64,000 bases of DNA from Kitasatospora sp. GAS204B. GTDB taxonomy: Bacteria; Actinomycetota; Actinomycetes; Streptomycetales; Streptomycetaceae. Position numbers and translations under genes: made by a program. The notes under the pieces are model-generated. The model did no database searches. It was not told the DNA's origin and saw only the letters and a program-made list of their open reading frames with translations. The DNA is taken from assembly GCF_029892155.1 (NCBI RefSeq), contig NZ_JARZAG010000018.1:113682-177681 (forward strand), given 5' to 3'. The stretch's first letter is position 1. The number at the start of each line of letters is the position of its first letter. Of this stretch, positions 41,922 through 49,943 are shown piece by piece.

Positions 41922-42451
41922 CCGCACTCGTCCTGCTCGTCGCCGCCGAACGGCTGGCCGAACTCGCCGTCGCCCGCCGCAACACCGCCTGGAGCCGGCG
42001 GCACGGCGGGATCGAATACGGTCGCGGGCACTACCCCGTGATGGTCCTGCTGCACACCGGCCTGCTGGTCGGCTGCCTGGCCGAACCCGCCTGGGCCGAC
42101 CGGCCGTTCCTGCCCGCCCTCGGCTGGCCGACGCTGGTCCTGGCGGTGGCTGCGCAGGGCCTGCGCTGGTGGTGCATCAGCACGCTGGGGCCGCGCTGGA
42201 ACACCCGGGTCATCGTGGTGCCCGGGCTGCCGCTGGTGACCGGTGGGCCGTACCGGCTGCTGAGCCATCCCAACTACCTCGCGGTGGTGGTCGAGGGCGC
42301 CGCGCTGCCGCTGGTGCACAGCGCCTGGCTCACCGCGACCGGGTTCACCCTGCTCAACCTGCCGCTGCTGGCGGTGCGGCTGCGCTGCGAGAACGCGGCG
42401 CTGGGCACGGCCGTGAGCCCCCTTCCCGCCACCGCCGGCGTGACGCCGTGA
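41909..42451 (+). CDS. Isoprenylcysteine-carboxyl-methyltransferase-like membrane methyltransferase
   Basis: 180 aa with ~4-5 membrane helices and the family core RWNTRVIVVPGLPLVTGGPY followed by RLLSHPNYLAVVVEGAALPL. By analogy with SrsB and BpsB, which O-methylate alkylresorcinols or alkylpyrones made by the neighbouring type III PKS, this is the likely second step. ATG 41909 is preferred over an ATG 39 bases upstream, which lies in the repeated junction. Its TGA overlaps the next gene's GTG (GTGA), so they are translationally coupled. Confidence 0.88.
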   Translation: MTPFAALVLLVAAERLAELAVARRNTAWSRRHGGIEYGRGHYPVMVLLHTGLLVGCLAEPAWADRPFLPALGWPTLVLAVAAQGLRWWCISTLGPRWNTRVIVVPGLPLVTGGPYRLLSHPNYLAVVVEGAALPLVHSAWLTATGFTLLNLPLLAVRLRCENAALGTAVSPLPATAGVTP

Positions 42452-43506
42452 TCGACCTGCTGGTGGCCGGCGGTGGCCCGGCCGGTCTGGCCACCGCCAT
42501 CAACGCCGCCCGGGCCGGGCTGCGCGTGGTGGTCGCCGAACCACGCGGCACGCCGGTGGACAAGGCCTGCGGCGAGGGGCTGATGCCCGGGGCCGTCCGG
42601 GCACTGGCCGATCTCGGCGTGCCGGTGGCCGGGCATCCGTTCCACGGCATCCGCTACCTGGACGGCCGGCAGCAGGCCGTGGCGTACTTCCGCGAGCGGC
42701 CCGGCCAGGGCGTGCGGCGCACCGAACTGCACGCCGCGCTCGCCCGGCGGGTCGCCGAACTCGGCATCCCCGTCCTCCCGTTGCGGGTCGGCGCGGTCCG
42801 GCAGGGCCCCGACAGCGTGACCGCGGCCGGGATCACCGCCCGCTACCTCGCCGCCGCCGACGGCCTGCACTCGCCGATCCGCCGCAACCTGGGTCTGGGC
42901 CTGGACCTGAGCGCCGGTGCTGGTGGCGGTGGCAGAGCCGCTGCCGGTGGCGGCACGGGCCCAGCGGCCAGGTACGGGCTGCGCCGGCACTTCGCCCTGC
43001 CACCCTGGACGGACTGCGTCGAGGTGCACTGGTCCGCGCACTCCGAGGCCTACGTCACCCCGGTCGGCCCCGGCCTGGTCGGCGTCGCGCTGCTGAGCTG
43101 CGAACGCGGGCCCTTCGAGGAGCAGTTGGCCCGCTTCCCGTGGCTGGCCGAGCGCCTGCCCACGCCGGCGACGGCCACCCGGGGCGCCGGACCGCTGCGC
43201 CAACGGGTGCGCGGCCGGGTGGCCGGACGGGTGCTGCTGGTCGGCGACGCGGCGGGCTACGTCGACGCGTTGACCGGTGAGGGGGTCGCGATGGCGCTGC
43301 GGGCGGCCGAGCAACTGGTGCGCTGTGTGGTGGCCGACCGGCCGCAGGAGTACGACCGGGCCTGGCGCCGCGTCTCCGCGCGGTACCGTCTGCTGACGGG
43401 TGTCCTGCTCCGGCTGCGCGAACACCCCGCGCTGGCACACCGGATCGTCCCCACCGCCGCCCGCTTCCCCGCCCTCTTCGCGGCGGCCGTCAACCAGCTC
43501 GCCTGA
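42448..43506 (+). CDS. FAD-dependent oxidoreductase (geranylgeranyl-reductase/hydroxylase type)
   Basis: 352 aa. FAD motif LLVAGGGPAGLATAINAARA at the N-terminus, a DKACGEGLMPGAVRAL block, and the second FAD motif VLLVGDAAGYVDALTGEGVA near 265: the geranylgeranyl-reductase-like branch of flavoprotein monooxygenases. Third gene of the type III PKS operon. It corresponds by position to SrsC, the hydroxylase that turns alkylresorcinol ethers into quinones. A Gly/Ala-rich insertion (SAGAGGGGRAAAGGGTG) lies near 155. Hydroxylation or reduction of the PKS product is inferred. Confidence 0.88.
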   Translation: MIDLLVAGGGPAGLATAINAARAGLRVVVAEPRGTPVDKACGEGLMPGAVRALADLGVPVAGHPFHGIRYLDGRQQAVAYFRERPGQGVRRTELHAALARRVAELGIPVLPLRVGAVRQGPDSVTAAGITARYLAAADGLHSPIRRNLGLGLDLSAGAGGGGRAAAGGGTGPAARYGLRRHFALPPWTDCVEVHWSAHSEAYVTPVGPGLVGVALLSCERGPFEEQLARFPWLAERLPTPATATRGAGPLRQRVRGRVAGRVLLVGDAAGYVDALTGEGVAMALRAAEQLVRCVVADRPQEYDRAWRRVSARYRLLTGVLLRLREHPALAHRIVPTAARFPALFAAAVNQLA

Positions 43507-43936
43507 GCGCCCGCCTGCGGCGCCTGATCCGATACACCGTCAGAAAGCCGGCCAGGGCGGACGCGGTGGCCACACCCTCGGCGATGGCGGAGGCGGCCTT
43601 CTCGGTGAACCAGATCGGTTCGTACATGTTCGGCAGCGGACCCAGGGTGCCCACGTCGACGTACCGGTACAGCAGGACGGCGCCCACCCCGGCGGCGGCG
43701 ACCACGAACGCGAACGCCCAGACCACCAGCCGCCGCCCGGCCACCAGCACGAGCAGCGCGGCGAGCGAGGCGGCGGCGGCCTCGGCCCGGAACAGGGTGC
43801 CCTGGCTGACCTGCTTGCTGACGGAGTCGTACTGGGAGGCCAGGTCGGCGTGCACGTAGGCGTCCACGGCGAGTGCCGCCGCCGTCAGCACCTGCAGCGT
43901 CCACAGCACCGACTCCTCCACCGGGCGCCGATCCAT
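43490..43936 (-). CDS. Small integral membrane protein
   Basis: 148 aa with four hydrophobic helices (for example VLTAAALAVDAYVHADLA, LAALLVLVAGRRLVVWAFAF) and a basic C-terminus RRRRRALRRAG. No family recognised with confidence. It overlaps the end of the convergent FAD gene by 17 bp and is divergent from the ArsR-type regulator, so the palindrome at 44071 could also affect it. Confidence 0.7.
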   Translation of the reverse strand: MDRRPVEESVLWTLQVLTAAALAVDAYVHADLASQYDSVSKQVSQGTLFRAEAAAASLAALLVLVAGRRLVVWAFAFVVAAAGVGAVLLYRYVDVGTLGPLPNMYEPIWFTEKAASAIAEGVATASALAGFLTVYRIRRRRRALRRAG

Positions 43937-44070
43937 CGGCCCACCTCCTCATCCTCTCCGGCAGCCTGACGCACGCTCACTCCCCCGGCGGGCGCCGCCG
44001 GGCTGTGCCGACCGGCGTTCCACCCGTTCGGACGGCGGCTCCAGGAAGTTACTTATGAGTACACATTTTT

Positions 44071-44115
44071 CTTTGCACAGAACCCTGTGCAAAGAACCTT
44101 GTGATGTCATACGGT
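44071..44115 (+). promoter_or_regulatory. Palindromic operator and leaderless promoter of the ArsR-type gene
   Basis: Perfect 10-bp arms CTTTGCACAG (44071-44080) and CTGTGCAAAG (44085-44094) with AACC between. The right arm covers the expected -35 of a TACGGT -10 element (44110-44115) that lies 6 nt before ATG 44122. Confidence 0.75.
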
Positions 44116-44121
44116 CATCGC

Positions 44122-44835
44122 ATGGACGAGGAAGACCCCACCGGACAGCCCGTACCGCCCGCACGGCCCGCACGGCCCGCACAGGTCGAACCGGCCGAAG
44201 AGCTCGCGCAAGTCGCCCTGGACGCACGGAACCTGCGCGGGATCGCGCACCCGCTCCGGGTGCGGATCCTGGGCATCCTGCGGACCGACGGACCGGCCAC
44301 GGCCTCCACCCTGGCCCGCCGACTGGACGTCAACACCGGCGCGACCAGCTACCACCTGCGGCAGTTGGCCGAGCACGGCTTCATCGCCGAGGTGCCGGCC
44401 CGCGGGGTGCGTCGCGAGCGCTGGTGGCAGGCCGCGCACGCCAACACGGTGGTGCCGGACAGCGAGCTGCTGGCGGATCGTCAGAGCCTCGGGCCGGTCT
44501 TCCTGGAGTCCCTCTCGCGGGTCTGGGCCGACAACCTGGTGCGGGCGGTCGAGGCGACCCCGACGCTGACACCGGCCTGGCGCGACGCCCAGGACTTCGG
44601 CGACTACATGTTCAACCTCACGCCCGACGAGGCGAAGCACCTGATGGCCGAGCTGCACGAGGTACTGAAGCGCCGTCACCGCACCGACGCCAAGGACGAA
44701 CCCACCGAGGGCGCGGCCCGGATGACCTTCCAGTTCCAGTTCTTCCCCAATCCCGAGGACCAGCGCACCAACGCCCGCACCAGCCCCCGCACCAGCCCCG
44801 GCACCACCCCCCGCACTGCCCCCGAAACGGAGTGA
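44122..44835 (+). CDS. ArsR-type winged-helix regulator
   Basis: 237 aa. The winged HTH is at ~35-110: LRGIAHPLRVRILGILRTDG, ASTLARRLDVNTGATSYHLR, QLAEHGFI. The long C-terminal region suits the ArsR/HTH_20 regulators that control MFS exporters, and it ends in a Thr/Pro/Ser-rich tail. Four bases separate its stop from the MFS gene, so they are one operon. Autoregulation through the palindrome at 44071-44094 is likely. The inducer is unknown. Confidence 0.9.
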   Translation: MDEEDPTGQPVPPARPARPAQVEPAEELAQVALDARNLRGIAHPLRVRILGILRTDGPATASTLARRLDVNTGATSYHLRQLAEHGFIAEVPARGVRRERWWQAAHANTVVPDSELLADRQSLGPVFLESLSRVWADNLVRAVEATPTLTPAWRDAQDFGDYMFNLTPDEAKHLMAELHEVLKRRHRTDAKDEPTEGAARMTFQFQFFPNPEDQRTNARTSPRTSPGTTPRTAPETE

Positions 44836-44839
44836 GACG

Positions 44840-46192
44840 ATGACCACCGCCAGCAGGGCCACCACGGACCTCCCGAACCGCCGCTTACTGCGCGGGCTGA
44901 TCGGCATCCTCTCGGCCAGCGCCGCCTCCCTCTCCGCCAACCGGGTGCTCTCGATCGCGCTGCCCTGGTTCGTGCTCACCACCACCGGCAGCATCGCCAA
45001 GACCGGCCTGGTCGCCTTCTGCCAGGTACTCCCCTACGTCATCTGCCAGGCCCTCTCCGGCCCGATCATCGACCGGATCGGCCCCAAGCGGATCAGCGTC
45101 CTGGGCGACCTCATCTCGATGACGGCGATGGCCATCGCGCCCGTGCTCTACCTCAGCGGCGCGCTCTCCTTCCCGGTCCTGCTGGCGCTGATGGCCGTGA
45201 TCGGCATCGCGGACGGCCCGGCCAACGGCGCCAAGGGCCTCTTCCTGCCGGGTGCCACCCGCGCGGCCAGGGTCTCGATCGAACGCGGCACCGGCCTGTG
45301 CGCCGTGGTCGAGCGCACCGCCACCACCGTCGGCCCCGCGCTCGCCGGCGTGGTGGTCGCCTCCTTCGGCAGCATCTTCGCGCTCTGGATCACCGCCTCG
45401 CTCTTCGCCCTCTCCGCCCTGATCGTCTCCACCACCCTGAGCAACCCCGTCCCTGACCCCCACGAGCAGCGGACCGCCCAGGACGCCGGCTACTTCACCC
45501 GCCTCCGCGAGGGCGCCGACTTCCTGCGCAGCGCAGGTCTGCTGCGCTCGATCATCCTGATGCTCGCCGCGACCAACCTGCTGGACCAGACCTTCATGTC
45601 GGTCCTGCTGCCCGTCTGGGCCAAGCACTCCGGCAACGGCGCCGCCGCGATCGGCCTGGTGGTCAGCGTCTTCGCCGCGACCTCGATCATCGCCGCCCTG
45701 GTCGCCGCCGGCGTCGCCGAGCGCCTGCCGCGCCGCACCGTCTACCTGGTCGGCTTCGTCATCGGCGGCATCCCGCGCTTCGTCGCGATGGCCGCCGGCG
45801 TCCCGCTCTGGGGAGTCCTGGCCGTCCTGGCCGCCGGCGGCCTCGGCTCCGGCTTCGTCAACCCCATCCTCGGCGCGGTGACCTACGAACTGATCCCCAC
45901 CGCCCTGCTCGGCCGGGTCAAGACCCTGGCCCAGGCCGTCACTTGGGCCGGCATCCCGTTCGGCGGCCTGGTCGGCGCCGGCCTGGTCACCGCCGCCGGC
46001 GTGAGCGGCGCCCTGTGGATCACCGGCGGCCTCTACCTGGCCGCGATCGTCCTGCCGGGCCTGAGCGGCGACTGGTCGGGGATGCGCAAGCAGCAGCCGG
46101 CGCAGGCGGAACAGACCGAGCAGGCGGCGCAGACCATGCAGACCGCCGAGGACGGCGCCGCAGCCACCGTCCCGGAGCTCGCCACCAGCTGA
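44840..46192 (+). CDS. MFS transporter (enterobactin-exporter-like)
   Basis: 450 aa, ~12 membrane helices. The N-terminal half has SANRVLSIALPWFVLTTTGS, SGPIIDRIGPKRISVLGDLI (MFS loop) and GIADGPANGAKGLFLPGATR; this type resembles EntS/MFS_3 exporters. The C-terminus is a Gln/Glu/Ala/Thr-rich cytoplasmic tail. GGAGTGAG lies in the end of the regulator gene, just before ATG 44840. Probable efflux of a toxic or self-made compound under control of the upstream ArsR-type protein. Confidence 0.92.
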   Translation: MTTASRATTDLPNRRLLRGLIGILSASAASLSANRVLSIALPWFVLTTTGSIAKTGLVAFCQVLPYVICQALSGPIIDRIGPKRISVLGDLISMTAMAIAPVLYLSGALSFPVLLALMAVIGIADGPANGAKGLFLPGATRAARVSIERGTGLCAVVERTATTVGPALAGVVVASFGSIFALWITASLFALSALIVSTTLSNPVPDPHEQRTAQDAGYFTRLREGADFLRSAGLLRSIILMLAATNLLDQTFMSVLLPVWAKHSGNGAAAIGLVVSVFAATSIIAALVAAGVAERLPRRTVYLVGFVIGGIPRFVAMAAGVPLWGVLAVLAAGGLGSGFVNPILGAVTYELIPTALLGRVKTLAQAVTWAGIPFGGLVGAGLVTAAGVSGALWITGGLYLAAIVLPGLSGDWSGMRKQQPAQAEQTEQAAQTMQTAEDGAAATVPELATS

Positions 46193-46224
46193 GCGCCGCG
46201 GCTGGGCCTCATCGAGCAGCCTCC

Positions 46225-46270
46225 CTCCCCGTGGTCCCGGATTCTCGATCGAATCCGGGACCACGGGGAG
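46225..46270. terminator. Very strong bidirectional terminator
   Basis: Perfect 20-bp stem: CTCCCCGTGGTCCCGGATTC at 46225-46244 with its complement at 46251-46270 and a TCGATC loop, between the convergent MFS and hydrolase genes. Confidence 0.9.
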
Positions 46271-46328
46271 AAGGGCATTTCCGCGCCGCCAGGACGCCGA
46301 CGCCACCTCCGAGGCCGAACCCGAGGGC

Positions 46329-47516
46329 TCAGGGCCGCTGGAAGGTCACCTCCGGATTCGCCGGTGACGGTCCGTCGAGCAGCGGCTGCGGGATGCCCTT
46401 CAACTGGAGGTCGAAGAAGGCCCCGAGGTACTCGCGAGTGAGCTCCAGACCACGCGACGGCGAGAGCGGCTCGGGCGGCTCGGGTATCCCTGCCTGCGAA
46501 GCGAGCAACGGCACGTCCGTGGCGCTGCTGTGGTTGGCACCGGCGATGGTCAGCCAGCGCTTCCAACCGTCCAGCCGGGTCCAGCCCTGACTCCAACTGG
46601 GGTCCTGGCCCGGGCTCTCGTCGGCCTGGGCGCCGAGCAGCAGGAAGGGGCGGCCGTCCAGCCCGGTGGCCGGGATCGGTGCGAAGAGGGTGCCGTCCAG
46701 GTCGACGCCGGCCCGCACCCGCTGGTCGGCGGCCATGGTCGCGGCGGCGGCATCGCCCCCGATGGAGTGGCCGGCCAGGCCGATCCGCTGCGGGTCGATC
46801 AGGCGGGCGTACCGCCAGGCCGGATGGCGGTCGGTCAACTGGTCGATGACGAACGAGAGATCCTTCGCGCGACTGCTGGCCACGGCCGCGGGGCCGCCTG
46901 CCGGGGGCCGGTCGCAGATGACGCAGCCGAGCGTCCGGCCGTCGGGAAAGGTGATCCCTGGTGCCTCGTAGGTGTGGTCGACCAGCACGACGACGTACCC
47001 GCGGCTGGCCAGATCGACAGCGACGCTGGTCAAGGTGGCACGCGGCATGGTGAGACCGGGCGAGAGCAGCACCAGCGGGAACCGCCCGGGCGCTGGGCGC
47101 GCGTCGGCGCGTGCCCAGCTCCGGGTGACGCTGACCGCTTGGGCGAGACCGGTGGCGTTCGGAATGTTGTCCTGCTGCAGCCAGGCCAGCGCCTCCGCGG
47201 TGGTCATGTAGGCGGCAGGCCCGCCGCTCCCGGGACGGGCCGGGTAGACCATGGACACCATCAGCTGCCGGGGCCCCGCAGCGGGCACCCAGGGGTCTGG
47301 CCGATCCGCGTCGACCAGGTGCAGCGTGTCGAGACCGACCGCGAACGGGCCGGTCGGACGCGGCAGTTCCGCCGAGACGGGAGCCGGAGACGAGGCGGCC
47401 GCGATGGCGGTGGCCGGGCCGGTGACTGCGCTGGCCGCGGTGGCCGCCCCGGCGATCGGCAGCGGAAGGACAAGCGCGAGCACGGCAGCCACGGCCGTAC
47501 GACGAAGTGTGGTCAT
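46329..47516 (-). CDS. Secreted PAF-acetylhydrolase-like alpha/beta hydrolase
   Basis: 395 aa. Signal peptide at residues 1-30 (TAVAAVLALVLPLPIAGAAT). The alpha/beta hydrolase core has the nucleophile elbow GLAGHSIGGDAAAA (~238), an upstream VVVLVDHTYEAPG strand and a terminal His in GANHSS. The arrangement is that of platelet-activating-factor acetylhydrolase / lipase-type enzymes that cleave short acyl esters outside the cell. ATG 47516 follows TAGATT by 7 nt, so it is probably leaderless. Confidence 0.9.
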   Translation of the reverse strand: MTTLRRTAVAAVLALVLPLPIAGAATAASAVTGPATAIAAASSPAPVSAELPRPTGPFAVGLDTLHLVDADRPDPWVPAAGPRQLMVSMVYPARPGSGGPAAYMTTAEALAWLQQDNIPNATGLAQAVSVTRSWARADARPAPGRFPLVLLSPGLTMPRATLTSVAVDLASRGYVVVLVDHTYEAPGITFPDGRTLGCVICDRPPAGGPAAVASSRAKDLSFVIDQLTDRHPAWRYARLIDPQRIGLAGHSIGGDAAAATMAADQRVRAGVDLDGTLFAPIPATGLDGRPFLLLGAQADESPGQDPSWSQGWTRLDGWKRWLTIAGANHSSATDVPLLASQAGIPEPPEPLSPSRGLELTREYLGAFFDLQLKGIPQPLLDGPSPANPEVTFQRP

Positions 47517-47557
47517 ACCCAGGAATCTAGGCCGCCCACCCAGCTCCTGACGTCCCC

Positions 47558-47929
47558 TCAGGGGCGGATCACCACGTCCCCTCCCGGGCGGACGAGCACG
47601 TCCGCCCAGAGGCGGACGGACATCCACCTGGCGGCGGACGACGGCCACCGCGGCCGACGCCGAGCCGGGTCGGGGCCGGCACCTTCGCGTCGCCGCCCAC
47701 CTTCCGGTCCGCCCGGTGCGACAGCGCCCACGACTGCGGCGACCCGGACGAGTACGTGCCCCTCCTCGTACAGCTTCACGGCCAGCTCGCGGTCCACCCC
47801 GACCCTCCCGCTCCGGCTGTTCCACGTGTCCGTTGCCCGGGCCTTGCTCTTCCCCCGCTGCTTGGGGATTCCCCACCGGTCGAACCACATGCTCATGGTC
47901 GACGCGCCCACATTCGCGCGTCTCGCCAA
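47558..47929 (-). pseudogene. HTH protein or remnant
   Basis: The frame reads ETIADLARRANVGASTMSMW then FDRWGIPKQRGKS, and further on DRELAVKLYEEGHVLVRVAA: two HTH-like units as in short resolvase- or homeodomain-like proteins. The C-terminal 50 residues are Arg/Pro/Gly-rich and look like a shifted frame. There is no good start; the first usable codon is TTG 47929. Probably a decayed gene. Confidence 0.4.
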
Positions 47930-48008
47930 GTCTGCGATGGTCTCGCGGCTGCGGCAGGAGTTTGGAGCCCCACCCGTGCGCCGGGAGACGACTCACGGAC
48001 TGGGTGGT

Positions 48009-48578
48009 TCAACGGGCCGGACGGTCCAACGCCAGGGCGTACACGCCTTCGCCGATCGGGCGGAACCCGTGGCGTTCCCACGCCTTCCGGAGTCGACCCA
48101 CAGCCTCTTCGTCCGGCCGCCGGACTTCCGGGTCGTCGGACACGTAGGAGCACGGTTCGTCCGGCCCGTGGTCGTGAAGCGGTGCCGGGTAGCAGACGGC
48201 CACTGTCCCGGGGACGGCCAGCCGACGGAGCGCGGTGACAGCCAGGCGCATCCCGACTCCCTTGCCACGCCACTCGTCCGTGACGTGGACCGACTCCAGC
48301 AAGAGCAGAAGCGTGGGGTTCAGGTGGGCCACGGCGGGGGCCAGGCTGCCATCTTTGGTGAAGACCACGCGGGGGATGCGTTCGAGATACCCGGGGTCCA
48401 CCTCCAAGGCCAGGCGGGGGTTCGGGGTCACGCCGGGAATCACGCGGGTGATCTCGGCGCTGCCGATCTTCAGGTCGGGGACGTAGAACTTCGCCGTCCA
48501 GCGCTCCGCACGCTCCTTCCACGTCTCGTCAGCGAACTGCCGCATGGTGTACGAGATGTGGAGCCGGTCAGGGTCCAT
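48009..48578 (-). CDS. GNAT acetyltransferase
   Basis: 189 aa from ATG 48578 with GAGGGAGAGA upstream. The acetyl-CoA-binding segment is SVHVTDEWRGKGVGMRLAVT (R-G-K-G-V-G) near 100, followed by a helix and the closing KAWERHGFRPIGEGVYAL. The first ~80 residues are unusual and lack obvious similarity. It is last in a minus-strand series behind two micro-ORFs, and may act on their products or on a small molecule; the target is unknown. Confidence 0.78.
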   Translation of the reverse strand: MDPDRLHISYTMRQFADETWKERAERWTAKFYVPDLKIGSAEITRVIPGVTPNPRLALEVDPGYLERIPRVVFTKDGSLAPAVAHLNPTLLLLLESVHVTDEWRGKGVGMRLAVTALRRLAVPGTVAVCYPAPLHDHGPDEPCSYVSDDPEVRRPDEEAVGRLRKAWERHGFRPIGEGVYALALDRPAR

Positions 48579-48644
48579 GGTCTCTCCCTCGGAGGGTGGG
48601 CCCCCGCCAGTTGCTCGACAGGAGCCCACAAGTCTGCCAGGCGG

Positions 48645-48749
48645 TTACTTCGGGTCGGGGGCGGGCTGCTCCGGGGCGGGGTTGCCCTGGTGCTTCGGCG
48701 GGGGCTTCTCGGCTCCCTTGTGCTTGGACACGATGATCTCGATACGCAT
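48645..48749 (-). CDS. Micro-ORF 2, 34 aa, Lys/Pro-rich
   Basis: ATG 48749 has AGGAGG 8 nt upstream and the frame ends at TAA 48645. The N-terminus is MRIEIIVSKHKGAEK; the rest is Pro-rich with Lys, Gln and Asp (PPPKHQ, PEQPAPDPK). No Cys, no family. The ribosome binding site and the match in strand and spacing with micro-ORF 1 and the GNAT suggest real translation. Confidence 0.5.
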   Translation of the reverse strand: MRIEIIVSKHKGAEKPPPKHQGNPAPEQPAPDPK

Positions 48750-48761
48750 GGGGTGGTCCTC

Positions 48762-48842
48762 CTACTCGAAGTCGGTGGTGGCGGTGAAGGTGATGTCCTC
48801 CGGCGGCATGGGGCCGGGCGGGCGCTCGGTCGGGACGGTCAT
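48762..48842 (-). CDS. Micro-ORF 1, 26 aa
   Basis: ATG 48842 has GAGGAG 9 nt upstream and the frame ends at TAG 48762, 12 bp before micro-ORF 2. Pro-rich N-terminal half (TERPPGPMPPED) and a Thr/Phe-rich tail (ITFTATTDFE). Could be a leader peptide, a precursor peptide or a small regulator. First gene of the unit behind the 49039 operator-like motif. Confidence 0.5.
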   Translation of the reverse strand: MTVPTERPPGPMPPEDITFTATTDFE

Positions 48843-49038
48843 ACTGATGACTCCTCACACTGTGGCGAGCCGACCACCTGTTGGTGGTTGGGCCGTTCGG
48901 TGTTGCGGGCCCGCTCCGGTCGGTCGTGCTGTCGAAGGGGCGCCGATCGGGGCGGGAGCTTCAGGACCGTGTCAGGCCGGACAACGCAATCCCGTCAGCA
49001 GGAAGGTAGGGACTGGGCAGACCAACCCGCGAGCAAGT

Positions 49039-49054
49039 TGCACGACCTTGCACG
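49039..49054. promoter_or_regulatory. Shared 16-bp operator-like motif, copy A
   Basis: TGCACGACCTTGCACG, two TGCACG direct repeats 10 bp apart. It differs only in the two central bases from 50786-50801. It lies just past the XRE stop and upstream of the micro-ORF/GNAT unit. Confidence 0.6.
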
Positions 49055-49057
49055 GAT

Positions 49058-49906
49058 TCACCCGAGGGCGGCTATTGCCGACGTGATGAGCGCACGTGCC
49101 TGGGCACCGTAGACCGCGAGGCGCTGCAACTCGCCGAACGCCCGGATGTAGTCAGCGATCTCGCGGGGTTGGGTGACGTTGACCTCAGCTGTCAGCGTCT
49201 CCACGACAGCACGCCGATCGTCGTAAAGGTAGAACGCTTCGAGGGGCCACATGCCGCGCTGTGCCGTGGACGGGATGACCCCCAGCGACAGTGATGCCAG
49301 CGGCATCACCGCCAGAAGGTGACCGAGTTGACCGGCCATGGTCTCCGCGTCACCGATCCGGGAGCGGAGCACCCATTCCTCCATCAGCACCGCGAACCTG
49401 TGCCTGCCCTCGTGCAGGAGTCGCCCTCTCGCCACCCGCGCGGCAACGGCGTCGGCCACATCATCAGGAGTCCCCTGAAACTCCGTGATGGAGCGCATCA
49501 GGGCAGTCGCGTACTCGGGCGTCTGGAGGAAGCCGGGAACGACATTGGAGACATACGTCCGGCACAACTGCGCCCGCTCGTGGAGCGTGTAGAAGTCCTC
49601 CTGCACCTGACGCATCCCTGCGCGGTGCACCCGACGCCACTCCATGTACATCGACTCGACCGCTCTCGAAGTGGCGATCAGGTCGTCCGCCTGGTCAGCC
49701 GCTGCGCAAGCAGTGCACCACGCCCGAATGTCGGAGTCAGATGGAGGAGTTCGCGCACTCTGGATGCGGGAGACCTTCGACGGGTTCCACCCGCACCGGA
49801 CTGCTAGCTGTTTACCCGTCAGGCCGGCATCCTTGCGGAGATCGACAAGGCGGTTGGCAAGGGCAAGACGCGCCGCTTGCGCGCTTGATGACGGAGACGT
49901 CGGCAT
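49058..49906 (-). CDS. XRE regulator with DUF5753 (WhiJ/Scr1-like)
   Basis: 282 aa from ATG 49906, the usual length. The HTH at ~18-75 is RLVDLRKDAGLTGKQLAVRC, NPSKVSRIQSARTPPSD. The DUF5753 domain (~100-280) has FLQTPEYATALM, GRHRFAVLMEEWVLRSRIGD, the LGVIPSTAQRG block and a C-terminal YIRAFGELQRLAVYG. In streptomycetes such proteins act as local repressors whose activity is modified by small partner proteins encoded alongside (WhiJ model). Third gene after a small protein and DUF6879; the likely binding sites are the motifs at 49039 and 50786. Confidence 0.92.
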   Translation of the reverse strand: MPTSPSSSAQAARLALANRLVDLRKDAGLTGKQLAVRCGWNPSKVSRIQSARTPPSDSDIRAWCTACAAADQADDLIATSRAVESMYMEWRRVHRAGMRQVQEDFYTLHERAQLCRTYVSNVVPGFLQTPEYATALMRSITEFQGTPDDVADAVAARVARGRLLHEGRHRFAVLMEEWVLRSRIGDAETMAGQLGHLLAVMPLASLSLGVIPSTAQRGMWPLEAFYLYDDRRAVVETLTAEVNVTQPREIADYIRAFGELQRLAVYGAQARALITSAIAALG

Positions 49907-49943
49907 AGGTCTGGCGGTCCGGTGCTCGCAGGGTAAGGGCGGG

